Shown here in pieces: positions 10,601-18,906 of a stretch of DNA of 64,000 nt. Below the pieces are notes generated by a model. That model was not told where the DNA came from and searched no databases. It was given only the letters and a program-made list of their open reading frames with translations. The position numbers and the translations under genes are program-made. The stretch is from Pseudotabrizicola sediminis (GTDB lineage Bacteria > Pseudomonadota > Alphaproteobacteria > Rhodobacterales > Rhodobacteraceae). Position 1 is the first letter of the stretch; each line of letters opens with the position of its first letter. The DNA is taken from NCBI RefSeq assembly GCF_004745575.1, contig NZ_RPEM01000010.1, positions 1-64,000 on the forward strand, read 5' to 3'.

Positions 10601-11257
10601 TTAGGATGCAGGCTTTTCCAATTCGCGCAGCAGCTTTTGCCGGATGGCCTGCGGATAGGCAGCCAGGCCGCGCGAGGTCAGCACAAAGCCGCCTTGGGTG
10701 ATCACCCAGGTCTGGTAGAACCGGGTGATGGCGGTGGATTGGCCCACATCCTCGATCGCTATGGCATTGATCGCGACCCCGGCGGCACCGGCGCGGCTGC
10801 GGGCGGCGCGGGCGGTGTTGCCGCTGTTTTCCGGGCCGTCGCCCGAGATGTCGATGATTTTTCGTTTGCAATCTGGTACTTGCGTAAACAGCGACAGGCT
10901 TTCGTCAATCGCCTGACCCACCGCCGTATCGGATCCGGCGAAGGCGCGGGGGGTGGTGCGGATGTGGGTGGCGGCGTCGGCGATGTGCTGTGCCGACAGC
11001 ATCCGTGTCCATGGCAGCACCACTGCCTGCTGGCCAAGGCCGGACCAGTGCAGAACGCTGAGCGCGACCTGTCCGGCCAGCAGCGCCTCGGCCACGGCGG
11101 GGTCTTGCAACGCGTCGGCGGTGCCGGTGGACTGGATGCGGTATTCGCCCGCGTCAATGGACCCGGAGACGTCGATGGCCAGCACCAGCGCCACGTCGCA
11201 GGCTGGGGCAGGGGCAGGCAGCAAAGAGAAGCAGAGGGCCAATGCACGCATCCGCAA
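10601..11257 (-). CDS. DUF1194 (von Willebrand A-like) secreted protein
   Basis: The 218-residue product starts with a signal peptide ([21 protein letters not shown]). It continues with [18 protein letters not shown], a MIDAS-type DxSxS metal site. [13 protein letters not shown] and [11 protein letters not shown] are further strands typical of DUF1194 proteins, a group common in Rhodobacterales. It is probably periplasmic and protein-binding. The molecular role of the family is not established. It stands alone between rimO and ssrA. Confidence 0.82.
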   Translation of the reverse strand: MRMRALALCFSLLPAPAPACDVALVLAIDVSGSIDAGEYRIQSTGTADALQDPAVAEALLAGQVALSVLHWSGLGQQAVVLPWTRMLSAQHIADAATHIRTTPRAFAGSDTAVGQAIDESLSLFTQVPDCKRKIIDISGDGPENSGNTARAARSRAGAAGVAINAIAIEDVGQSTAITRFYQTWVITQGGFVLTSRGLAAYPQAIRQKLLRELEKPAS

Positions 11258-11316
11258 AGCGTGGCGTGTGCCGCAGATTTGCGCAAGTCACGATGCGGCG
11301 ACAGCGGGCAAGGCAA

Positions 11317-11352
11317 TGAAAAGGTGCAGGTTTCTGTTGCCAGGTACCTGCG
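11317..11352 (-). terminator. Hairpin with T run after ssrA
   Basis: GCAGGT (46-51 side) and ACCTGC (26-31 side) of the 11326-11351 interval can pair. The minus-strand transcript then reads ACC followed by TTTT. It sits just downstream of the tmRNA coding piece and is either the terminator or the last hairpin of the precursor. Confidence 0.5.
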
Positions 11353-11638
11353 AACCCCGCCTTACGCGGCTAAGCGCAAGGGCTTAAGTTTCGATAGTTC
11401 CGACTGCTTACGCAGCCATCGCCATCGGAGCACGGTTGTCGTTTGCAACTGTACTTTTGGACCGATAACGGTGGTACCTCACCGAGTAAAAGCTGGCCTC
11501 TTTGAACGTTCGTCGATCCTATTTCGACCCCGAACCCCTGAAACGAACAGGTGGAATGGTGGAGTCGCCGGGTACCGCCCCCGGGTCCGAGCCGTCTATT
11601 ACAGGTGCGTTTATCACCATAGTCCGGGTTGCCCCGCA
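11325..11638 (-). ncRNA. ssrA: Transfer-messenger RNA, circularly permuted two-piece type
   Basis: On the minus strand the acceptor piece comes first and ends in CGACTCCACCA (3' end at 11557). After about 25 nt of intervening sequence the second piece begins GGGGTCGAAATAGGATCGACG (5' end near 11531), the normal 5' end of a tmRNA. The tag frame runs from 11446 down to 11408: resume codon GCA, peptide ANDNRAPMAMAA, stop TAA. The peptide ends in the hydrophobic AA degron. Acceptor-before-tag order is the permuted arrangement known from Alphaproteobacteria, where the loop is excised to leave two RNAs. It rescues stalled ribosomes with SmpB. The outer ends are approximate. Confidence 0.93.
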
Positions 11639-11645
11639 CAGGGCT

Positions 11646-11674
11646 AATATAGGCGGGGCGGGGGGCGGTCACAA
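11646..11674 (-). promoter_or_regulatory. Predicted ssrA promoter
   Basis: On the minus strand TTGTGA (11669-11674) and TATATT (11646-11651) are separated by exactly 17 bp. The -10 lies about 8 bp before the start of the acceptor piece. This is a good sigma-70 type match for a strongly expressed stable RNA. Confidence 0.6.
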
Positions 11675-11771
11675 GACGGTATCGGCAGGGTTTTCGGGTA
11701 TGGCGCGCGTCTGATCGACGTATGGCTTACGTATGGCAAGCGTAGGGCCGCTTGTGCGCCCGGCAAAGCGA

Positions 11772-11798
11772 CGCCCGGCCGGAGGGTCCGGCCGGGCG
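11772..11798 (-). terminator. Strong GC hairpin after the binding-protein gene
   Basis: A perfect 12-bp inverted repeat (CGCCCGGCCGGA / TCCGGCCGGGCG) with a 3-nt loop lies 21 bp beyond the stop of the minus-strand gene. It is followed on that strand by a short TTT. Confidence 0.75.
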
Positions 11799-11818
11799 CG
11801 AAGGGCCAGAGGGCCGGA

Positions 11819-12871
11819 TCAGAAGCCGGACTTGATCAGCTCGAACTCGTTGATCATCTTCTCACGGAAATCGGCCGACACCGGGGTTTGTGCCAGCAGG
11901 GTGGTGGTGACCGGATCGACGAAGGCCGCCTTCAGCGCGTCTTCGGGGATGGTCTTCATCGCTTCGGTGTTGGAATGGGCGTAGCCCAGTTCGTCCAGCA
12001 GGGCCTGCGCCGAGCCATGCGCCAGCAGCGAGTTGATGAAGTCATAGGCCTTGTCTTCCGAACCGGGCTGATTGGCCATGTTCACAAAACCGCAGAACCA
12101 TGTCGCCACGCCCTCGGCGGGGCTGCGTTCGAACCCGATGGGGAAGCCTTCGGCCGACAGCAGGGCGACGCCGTCATTCCACGACCATGCCACCAGCACT
12201 TCGCCCGTCGCCATCAGCTGCGACATCTCGGACGGGTCGGACCAATAGGCGCGCACGTTCTTGTGCGCCTCGCGCAGCCAGTCGGCGGCGGCGGTGAACT
12301 GCTCGTCGGTCACATTGTCCCAGTCTGTCACGCCGGTCGCCAGAAAGGCCAGCGACCAGACATCATCCGAGCTGTCGGGCAGCGAGATGCGGCCAGCATA
12401 TTTCGGATCGGTGAACACGTTCAGCGTGGCCACATCGGTGGCAGGCACTTGCTCGGTGTTGTAGGCGGTGGCGGTGTAGGCGTAATCGGTCGGGATGAAC
12501 CAGACGCCTTCGGCATCCTGAATCAGCTCGGACTCGAGCAACTGAGGTGCCAGATTGGCGAATTCCGGAATTCGCGAGACATCCCATGGTTCGATCAGAC
12601 CGGCATCGCGGTAGCGCGGCAAGGACGCGACGCAAGGGTGTGCCATATCGGCACGGAAGCCGGACGACACTTTCTGAAACGCCTCATCATCATCGCCGAA
12701 AAAGCTGTAGGTCGGTTTTTGCCCATGTTTGGCGACGTAATCGGTCAGCACACCGTCAATTTCCCAGCCGGCCCAGTCAAACACCAGCAGCTCCGGGTCG
12801 GCGGCACGGGCGGCGGAGGACAGGGCGAGGACGGAAGCGGCACAGGCGAGCAGAAGTTTCTTGTGGTTCAT
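11819..12871 (-). CDS. ABC transporter substrate-binding protein, polyamine type
   Basis: The 350-residue protein has a signal peptide (MNHKKLLLACAASVLALSSAARA) and a PotD-like periplasmic binding fold: LLVFDWAGWEIDGVLTDYVAKHG, VWFIPTDYAYTATAYNTE, VAWSWNDGVALL. It probably captures spermidine, putrescine or a related cation. No permease or ATPase gene is adjacent, so it is an orphan or works with a transporter encoded elsewhere. ATG 12871 follows GAGGAACTGCA, a good ribosome site; the longer frame upstream is not needed. A strong terminator follows it. A decayed PotC-like permease lies at 50.4-51.0 kb, but nothing links the two. Confidence 0.85.
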   Translation of the reverse strand: MNHKKLLLACAASVLALSSAARAADPELLVFDWAGWEIDGVLTDYVAKHGQKPTYSFFGDDDEAFQKVSSGFRADMAHPCVASLPRYRDAGLIEPWDVSRIPEFANLAPQLLESELIQDAEGVWFIPTDYAYTATAYNTEQVPATDVATLNVFTDPKYAGRISLPDSSDDVWSLAFLATGVTDWDNVTDEQFTAAADWLREAHKNVRAYWSDPSEMSQLMATGEVLVAWSWNDGVALLSAEGFPIGFERSPAEGVATWFCGFVNMANQPGSEDKAYDFINSLLAHGSAQALLDELGYAHSNTEAMKTIPEDALKAAFVDPVTTTLLAQTPVSADFREKMINEFELIKSGF

Positions 12872-13166
12872 TGCAGTTCCTCTGTTTTGGATATGGCCCG
12901 CGCATCCCCGCGCCACGGACCTTGGGGTGAGAGTTAATAAACGTTTTCGCCACTCACAAGCGCAGATCGGGCACAAGCGCAGATCGGGCCCACGCGAAGC
13001 CCCGTGCGTCAACACAATGTGAGAGCGGCAGGGTCATGCGGCAAGGGACAGGCCGCCCCACCACCCGGGTGGGCTTGACCTTCGCCCGCGTCTGTTGCCT
13101 GCTTGAGGGCAGACCGGCGGCGCAGTGGCGCAGTCTTGGGCACGACAGAAAAGCAGGGAGAGAGTC

Positions 13167-14156
13167 ATGCGGGCAGTTCTGATGGAAAAGGGCGAAGACG
13201 GGCAGGCAGTGGCACGGCTTGCCGAGCTGCCTGATGATGCGCTGCCTGCGGGCGATGTGACGGTGCGGGTGGAATATTCGACGCTGAACTACAAGGACGG
13301 GCTGTGCCTGTCTGCCACGGGCGGCGGTCTGGTGCGGACCTATCCGCATGTACCGGGAATCGACTTTGCCGGGGTGGTCGAGGCGTCGGATGATGCGCGC
13401 TATGCCCCCGGTGACAGGGTGGTGCTGACCGGCTGGCGCGTGGGCGAGGCGCATTGGGGCGGCTTTGCCACACGCGCCCGGGTCAAGGCCGACTGGCTGG
13501 TGCCCCTGCCCGAGGGGTTGAGCACCCGGCAGGCGATGGCGGTGGGCACGGCCGGTTTCACGGCCATGCTGGCCGTGATGGCGCTGGAGGAACACGGGCT
13601 GGTGCCTGAGGCTGGCGAGGTGCTGGTGACCGGGGCCGCCGGGGGGGTTGGGTCGGTCGCGGTGGCTGTGCTGGCGCGGCTGGGATATTCGGTGGCGGCC
13701 GTGACGGGGCGGCCCGAGACGGAGCCCTATTTGCGCGATCTGGGGGCCAGCCGCCTTGTGCCCCGCGCCGATCTGGCCGAGGCGATCAAGCGCCCGATGG
13801 AATCGGAGGTCTGGGCGGGGTGTGTCGATGCGGTGGGCGGGCAGATGCTTGCGCGCGTGCTGGGGCAGCTGAAGGCGGGCGGATCGGTGGCGGCGGTGGG
13901 CAATGCGGGTGGGTTGGTGGTGCCGGCCAATATCATCCCCTTCCTGCTGCGTGGGATCAACCTGTTGGGGATCAATTCGGTGACCGTGCCCTATGCCCGC
14001 CGGGTGCAGGCCTGGGACCGGATCGGCGCCGACCTGCCGATGGAAAAGCTCGACGCGATGATCCGGCCTGCCACGCTGGCGCAGGTGCCCGAACTGGGGG
14101 CGGCGATCCTGCGCGGCGAGGTGCAGGGGCGGGTTGTGGTGGATGTGCAGGGCTAG
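13167..14156 (+). CDS. acuI: Acrylyl-CoA reductase (NADPH), AcuI family
   Basis: This 329-residue medium-chain quinone oxidoreductase-like enzyme matches the AcuI/YhdH group. It has EYSTLNYKDGLCLSATGGG, then VPGIDFAGVVEASDD and GWRVGEAHWGGFATRARV. The NADPH-binding loop is VLVTGAAGGVGSVAVAVL. AcuI reduces acryloyl-CoA to propionyl-CoA, which in roseobacters detoxifies acrylate derived from DMSP and takes part in 3-hydroxypropionate metabolism. GGGAGAGAGTC precedes ATG 13167, so the 14 extra codons upstream are excluded. No DMSP lyase or acuR regulator is adjacent. Confidence 0.9.
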   Translation: MRAVLMEKGEDGQAVARLAELPDDALPAGDVTVRVEYSTLNYKDGLCLSATGGGLVRTYPHVPGIDFAGVVEASDDARYAPGDRVVLTGWRVGEAHWGGFATRARVKADWLVPLPEGLSTRQAMAVGTAGFTAMLAVMALEEHGLVPEAGEVLVTGAAGGVGSVAVAVLARLGYSVAAVTGRPETEPYLRDLGASRLVPRADLAEAIKRPMESEVWAGCVDAVGGQMLARVLGQLKAGGSVAAVGNAGGLVVPANIIPFLLRGINLLGINSVTVPYARRVQAWDRIGADLPMEKLDAMIRPATLAQVPELGAAILRGEVQGRVVVDVQG

Positions 14157-14189
14157 GGCGCCCGGCAGAGCACAGGCGGCGCCGTCGCA

Positions 14190-14250
14190 GGGGGGCCAGC
14201 CCCCCGTCGCTTCGCGCCTCCCCCCGGGATATTTGGGAACAGATGAAATC
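14190..14250 (+). repeat. Terminator-like intergenic repeat, copy 1
   Basis: A GGGGGG/CCCCCC hairpin (14190-14206) is followed by CCCCCGGGATATTT and AACAGATGAAATC. The same hairpin plus ATATTT plus AACAGATGAAATC order recurs in reverse orientation at 21257-21313. It lies 34 bp after the acuI stop on the acuI strand. Confidence 0.65.
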
Positions 14251-14329
14251 AGAGGCGGGACGGGCGGGGGCGGCTTGTCTTTCCGTCCTGACCCCGTCAA
14301 CCATGGCGCAAGCTTAGCGGAGGGGCAGC

Positions 14330-15556
14330 ATGGCGCTTGATCTTGAGTTTGTTCGGTCGCAGTTTCCGGCCTTTGACAGCCCGGTGCTGTCGACCCATGC
14401 GTTTTTTGAAAACGCCGGGGGCAGCTATCCGTGCCGTCAGGTCATCGACCGGCTGACGCGGTTCTACACCCATCGCAAGGTGCAGCCCTATGCGCCCTAT
14501 CCGGCATCGGAGCTGGCGGGGGAGGAGATGGACGAGGCGCGCAGGCGTCTGGCCGCGATGATGAACGTGGCGGGGCCGGAGGTGTCGTTCGGGCCGTCGA
14601 CCAGCGCCAATACCTATGTGCTGGCGCAGGCGGTGCGGGGCTGGCTGAAGGGCAAGACCGCGGCGATTGTGGTGACCAATCAGGACCATGAGGCCAATTC
14701 CGGCGTCTGGCGGCGGTTGGCCGACGACGGGATCGAGGTGCGCGAATGGCAGATCGACCCGCAGACCGGCAGCCTTGATCCGGCGGATCTGGCGCGGCTG
14801 CTGGACGATGGCCGGGTGCGGCTGGTGGCGTTTCCGCATTGTTCCAACGTGGTGGCCGAGATCAACGATGTGGCAATGATTGCCGCCATGGCGCGGGCGG
14901 CGGGGGCGCGCACGGTGGTGGACGGGGTCAGCTATGCGCCGCATGGCTTTCCTGATGTGGCGGCCCTGGGCTGCGACGCGTATCTCTTTTCCGCCTACAA
15001 GACCTTTGGCCCGCATCAGGGCATCATGGTCTTGCGGCAGGAGTTCGGGATGGAGTTGCCTGGGCAGGCGCATTTCTTCAACCAGGCGGTGCTGTACAAG
15101 CGCCACACCCCGGCGGGGCCCGACCATGCGCAGATCGCGGCCTGTGCCGGGATGGCGGATTATGTCGATGCCTTTGCCGCCGCGCATGGCATTTCCGGTG
15201 ATGCGGCGGCGCGGGGCCGGGGGGTGCACGATATGATGCGCGCGGCCGAGGTGGCGGTGATTGCGCCCTTGCTGGACTATCTGGCCGGGCGCAATGATCT
15301 GCGGCTGATCGGGCCGCGCCACGCCGGCGCGCGTGCGCCCACCGTGGCGGTGGCGCTGGACCGGCCTGCGCTGCCGGTGGCCGAGGCGCTGGGCCGCGAT
15401 GGGATCGCCTGCGGGGGTGGCGATTTCTATGCCGTCCGCCCCTTGGCCGCTTTGGGGGTGGACGGGGCGAAGGGGGTGTTGCGGATGAGTGCGGCGCATT
15501 ACACCAGCGCAGACGAGGTGGCCCGGCTGATCGCGGCGCTGGACCGGGCGCTGTAG
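14330..15556 (+). CDS. Class V aminotransferase / cysteine desulfurase-like protein
   Basis: The 408-residue protein has the class V PLP fold: NAGGSYPCRQVIDR, then FGPSTSANTYVLAQAV and VTNQDHEANSGVWRRL. The PLP-binding lysine is in YLFSAYKTFGPHQG (around residue 222). DGVSYAPHGFPDVAALGCD supplies the conserved aspartate and histidine region. It is closest in pattern to the isopenicillin-N-epimerase/SufS-like branch. No SUF or ISC genes are nearby, so the substrate is not known. It follows acuI with a 173-bp gap containing a repeat element and is probably a separate unit. Confidence 0.85.
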   Translation: MALDLEFVRSQFPAFDSPVLSTHAFFENAGGSYPCRQVIDRLTRFYTHRKVQPYAPYPASELAGEEMDEARRRLAAMMNVAGPEVSFGPSTSANTYVLAQAVRGWLKGKTAAIVVTNQDHEANSGVWRRLADDGIEVREWQIDPQTGSLDPADLARLLDDGRVRLVAFPHCSNVVAEINDVAMIAAMARAAGARTVVDGVSYAPHGFPDVAALGCDAYLFSAYKTFGPHQGIMVLRQEFGMELPGQAHFFNQAVLYKRHTPAGPDHAQIAACAGMADYVDAFAAAHGISGDAAARGRGVHDMMRAAEVAVIAPLLDYLAGRNDLRLIGPRHAGARAPTVAVALDRPALPVAEALGRDGIACGGGDFYAVRPLAALGVDGAKGVLRMSAAHYTSADEVARLIAALDRAL

Positions 15557-15575
15557 CCGCGCGCAGGACGCGCGC

Positions 15576-15610
15576 CCGGTTCCGGCACAATTATCCATTG
15601 CCGGAACCGG
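15576..15610 (+). terminator. Perfect 12-bp inverted repeat after aminotransferase gene
   Basis: CCGGTTCCGGCA (15576-15587) pairs with TGCCGGAACCGG (15599-15610) across an 11-nt AT-rich loop. It lies 20 bp after the stop codon. There is no immediate T run, only a TTTTG 17 bp later, so termination is likely but not certain. Confidence 0.6.
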
Positions 15611-15726
15611 TTTGCCCGCTACCTTTTGCTAATCCGCCGCATTTTGTTAATATTCAGACAGGCGGATGATCCGAAAGCGGATCTTCGCCGTAGTCGTAAG
15701 ACGGAACCAGAAAGCGCGCCCGAGTT

Positions 15727-17139
15727 ATGACTGATGCCCCCCTGATCCTCTGGCTGCGCCGGGACTTGCGTCTGATGGATTCCCCCCTGCTGACCGAAGC
15801 GGTGCGGAGCGGTCGTCCGCTGATCCCGCTGGTCATTCTGGACCCGGAGACCGAGGCCTTGGGCGCGGCGCCGAAATGGCGGCTGGGGCTGGGGTTTGCC
15901 GAATTTGCCAAGGCGCTGGGCGATATCGGATCGCGCCTGACCTTCCGGCGCGGCCCGGCGCTGGAGGTGTTGCAGGGGCTGATCGCCGAGACCGGGGCGC
16001 AGGGGGTCTGGTGGCACCGGTTGTATGACCCGGCGTCCGTGGCACGCGATACCGGCGTCAAGGCAACCCTGAAGGGGCAGGGCATCGACGCGCGCAGCTT
16101 TGCCGGGCATCTGCTGTTCGAGCCCTGGGAGGTGGAGACCGGCACGGGTGGCTTTTACAAGGTCTACACCCCGTTCTGGAAAGCCGTGCGGAACCGGCCT
16201 GTGCCTGCGCCCTTGCCTGCACCACAGGCCTTGCCTGCGCCCGCAGACTGGCCTGACAGTGACGATCTGGACGCTTGGCAGATGGGGGCTGCGATGCGGC
16301 GCGGGGCCGGTGTGGTGGGCTATCACCTGCAGGTGGGCGAGGCGATGGCGCAGGAGCGGCTGGATTTCTTTGTCGCCAACCGGCTTGACACTTACGCCAC
16401 CGACCGCGATCTGCCGGCGACCGACGGCACCTCGGGCCTGTCGGAAAACCTGACCTATGGCGAGATCAGCCCGGCCCGGATCTGGGCGGCCGGGTGGCGG
16501 GCGATGCAGGGCGGGGCGCGGGGGGCGGAGACGTTTCTGAAAGAACTGGTCTGGCGCGAATTCGCCTATCACCTGATGCACCACACCCCGCACATCACCC
16601 ATGCCAACTGGAAGCCCGAATGGGATGCCTTCCCGTGGCGCGAGGACAACAAGGATGCCGAATATTGGCGGCGCGGCCTGACCGGCGAGCCGTTTGTCGA
16701 TGCCGCGATGCGTGAGATGTATGTGACCGGCCGCATGCACAACCGCGCCCGGATGATTGTGGCAAGCTACCTGACCAAGCATCTGATGACGCATTGGAAA
16801 GTGGGGCTTGACTGGTTCGCCGACTGCCTGATCGACTGGGACCCGGCCTCGAACGCGATGGGGTGGCAATGGGCGTCCGGCTCGGGCCCGGATTCGGCGC
16901 CGTTCTTTCGCATCTTCAACCCGGCGACGCAGGTGGAAAAATTCGACCCCAAGGCCGATTACCGCCACCGGTTCATTGCCGAAATCGCGCGCGATCCAAG
17001 CCCGATGGCGCTGTCTTACTTTGACGCGGTGCCGCAGGCGTGGCGGCTTGACCCCAAACGCCCCTATCCTGAACCGCTGGTCGATCTGGGCGAAGGGCGC
17101 AAACGCGCCCTTGCGGCATATGGGGCGCGAAACTCTTGA
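15727..17139 (+). CDS. phrB: Deoxyribodipyrimidine photo-lyase (class I CPD photolyase)
   Basis: The 470-residue flavoprotein repairs cyclobutane pyrimidine dimers using blue light. The N-terminal antenna domain starts LWLRRDLRLMDSPLL. The FAD domain has FLKELVWREFAYHLMHH and the long conserved block GRMHNRARMIVASYLTKHL. WKVGLDWFADCLIDWDPASNAMGW and WASGSGPDSAPFFRIFNP complete it, including the tryptophans of the electron-transfer chain and the AMG segment contacting the dimer. Length is as expected. The gene is followed at 58 bp by a cyclopropane synthase family gene, a pairing seen in many Proteobacteria. Confidence 0.95.
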   Translation: MTDAPLILWLRRDLRLMDSPLLTEAVRSGRPLIPLVILDPETEALGAAPKWRLGLGFAEFAKALGDIGSRLTFRRGPALEVLQGLIAETGAQGVWWHRLYDPASVARDTGVKATLKGQGIDARSFAGHLLFEPWEVETGTGGFYKVYTPFWKAVRNRPVPAPLPAPQALPAPADWPDSDDLDAWQMGAAMRRGAGVVGYHLQVGEAMAQERLDFFVANRLDTYATDRDLPATDGTSGLSENLTYGEISPARIWAAGWRAMQGGARGAETFLKELVWREFAYHLMHHTPHITHANWKPEWDAFPWREDNKDAEYWRRGLTGEPFVDAAMREMYVTGRMHNRARMIVASYLTKHLMTHWKVGLDWFADCLIDWDPASNAMGWQWASGSGPDSAPFFRIFNPATQVEKFDPKADYRHRFIAEIARDPSPMALSYFDAVPQAWRLDPKRPYPEPLVDLGEGRKRALAAYGARNS

Positions 17140-17197
17140 GCGCCTGGCCCGTATCTGAAACTGTACACAAAAGAAGACAATTCCCCGGGGAGGGAAG

Positions 17198-18412
17198 ATG
17201 GAATTTCTGACGACGACCAAAGGCCAGACCGGCCTGCCGCGCTATTTCACGCAGGCCTTTGCGGTGGCCAACCGCCTGGGCGAAGGCCGGCTGGATTTCG
17301 TGCTGCCCGACGGGCGCCGCTTCCGGCTGGAGGGCGCCAAGCCGGGGCCGGTGGCAGAAATTGTCATTCACAACAATGATCTGTTTGCCCGCATGATCCG
17401 CGAAGGCGATCTGGGGTTTTGCGATGCCTATCTGGATGGCTGGTGGTCCAGCCCCGATCTGCAGGCGTTTCTGGATCTGGTGCAGATGCAGACCAACAAT
17501 CCGGTGCAGGACGGCTATCCCGGCATGGGGCTGCTCCGCGCCTTTGAAAAGATGCGCTTCTGGTTGCACTCGAACTCGCGCAAACAGGCGAAAAAGAACA
17601 TCCACGCGCATTACGATCTGGGCAATGATTTTTACCGGCTGTGGCTGGATGACAGCATGACCTATTCCAGCGGGCTGTTCCAATCGGGGCAGGAGAGTCT
17701 GGAAAAGGCGCAGGAGCAGAAATACGCGTCGATGGTCGACCAGATGGGCGCGCAACCGGGCGAGCATGTGCTGGAAATCGGCTGCGGCTGGGGCGGCTTT
17801 GCCGAATATGCTGCGGCCAAACGCGGGTTGCGGGTGACGGCGCTGACCATTTCGCAGGCGCAATACGATTACGCGGTGGACCGCATGGCCCGTGCGGGCC
17901 TGTCGGACCGGGTGGAAATCAAGCTGCTGGATTACCGCGATGAGCGCGGCCATTACGACGGCATCGCCAGCATCGAGATGTTTGAGGCGGTGGGCGAGCG
18001 CTATTGGCCGACCTATTTCAACACCTTGCGCGACCGGCTGAAACCCGGGCGCCATGCCACGCTGCAGATCATCACCGTGCCCGATCACCGCTGGCCGGTC
18101 TACAAGCGCGGCGTTGATTTCATTCAGAAATACATCTTCCCGGGCGGTATGTTGCCCGCCCCCTTCCGCCTGAAGGAAGAGGTGGAAAAGGCGGGGCTCA
18201 GCCTGAAAGGGTCAATCGAGTTCGGCGAAAGCTACAGCCAGACCCTGCGGCGCTGGCACGAGGTGTTCAACGCCCGCTGGGACGACATCGCGCGGCAGGG
18301 CTTTGACGAGCGGTTCCGCCGGATGTGGAACTTCTACCTTGCCTCTTGCGCCGGAGCCTTCCGCGGCGGAAACTGCGATGTGACACAGATTACCGTGACA
18401 CGCCCGGCCTGA
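17198..18412 (+). CDS. Cyclopropane-fatty-acyl-phospholipid synthase family protein
   Basis: The 404-residue protein has the CFA-synthase pattern. HAHYDLGNDFYRLWLDDSMTYSSG precedes the methyltransferase motif HVLEIGCGWGGFAEYAA. Then come LTISQAQYDYA and IASIEMFEAVGERYW with the bicarbonate/lipid-site residues, and FIQKYIFPGGMLPAP. It transfers a methylene from SAM to unsaturated acyl chains or a related lipid substrate at the membrane. AGGGAAG lies just before ATG 17198. The trgA gene starts 25 bp after the stop, so the three genes may be co-transcribed. Confidence 0.88.
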   Translation: MEFLTTTKGQTGLPRYFTQAFAVANRLGEGRLDFVLPDGRRFRLEGAKPGPVAEIVIHNNDLFARMIREGDLGFCDAYLDGWWSSPDLQAFLDLVQMQTNNPVQDGYPGMGLLRAFEKMRFWLHSNSRKQAKKNIHAHYDLGNDFYRLWLDDSMTYSSGLFQSGQESLEKAQEQKYASMVDQMGAQPGEHVLEIGCGWGGFAEYAAAKRGLRVTALTISQAQYDYAVDRMARAGLSDRVEIKLLDYRDERGHYDGIASIEMFEAVGERYWPTYFNTLRDRLKPGRHATLQIITVPDHRWPVYKRGVDFIQKYIFPGGMLPAPFRLKEEVEKAGLSLKGSIEFGESYSQTLRRWHEVFNARWDDIARQGFDERFRRMWNFYLASCAGAFRGGNCDVTQITVTRPA

Positions 18413-18437
18413 CGGTACGCGGCGGAAAGGGAGCAGG

Positions 18438-18884
18438 ATGCCAACCGCCGCCAAACTGTTTGCCGCTATCGCCTTTGCCCTTGTCGCTGCCGTTGCCGCC
18501 CATTTCTATGCGCTGGATCTGCCCGAAGGCCGCAGCGCGGGGCTGCTGCGCGAGGTGAGCGCGCTGGTTGGCGCGGCCTGTGGCTGGGTGATCATGGGCA
18601 GGGCCGCGCACCGCAGCCGCAGCCGGGTTGATGCCATGGGCACCGGCATCCGCACCTCGCTGACCATTGTGGTGGTGGTGATGGTGATCTTTGCCATCGT
18701 CGATGTGCTGGGCCGCGCGATGAAGGGGCGGTACAAAACCCCGCTGGATGCCATTCTGGGGGTGTTTGAACAGGCGATGGTGCTGGCCCCGCCGCTGGCG
18801 CAGCCAGATGTCCTTGGGGTTCTGCTGCTGGGCGGGCTGATTGGCGGGGCGGTGGCACATTGGGCGGGCAAGCGGTGGAACTGA
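18438..18884 (+). CDS. trgA: TrgA family membrane protein (tellurite resistance)
   Basis: The 148-residue protein has about four hydrophobic segments: residues 6-24, 37-56, 74-95 and the C-terminal VLGVLLLGGLIGGAVAHW. It contains the TrgA-like central region GRAAHRSRSRVDAMGTGIRTSLT. In Rhodobacter sphaeroides trgA and trgB contribute to high-level tellurite resistance. Here a trgB-like gene follows after 22 bp, which supports the assignment. The mechanism is not established. Confidence 0.75.
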   Translation: MPTAAKLFAAIAFALVAAVAAHFYALDLPEGRSAGLLREVSALVGAACGWVIMGRAAHRSRSRVDAMGTGIRTSLTIVVVVMVIFAIVDVLGRAMKGRYKTPLDAILGVFEQAMVLAPPLAQPDVLGVLLLGGLIGGAVAHWAGKRWN

Positions 18885-18906
18885 CGCGCCAAGAAAGTTT
18901 TCACGG

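Noticed and set aside
10523-11647. 374-codon plus-strand frame across the DUF1194 gene and ssrA
   Set aside because: It crosses a tmRNA and is antisense to a protein with a signal peptide and metal motif; no ribosome site or family pattern.
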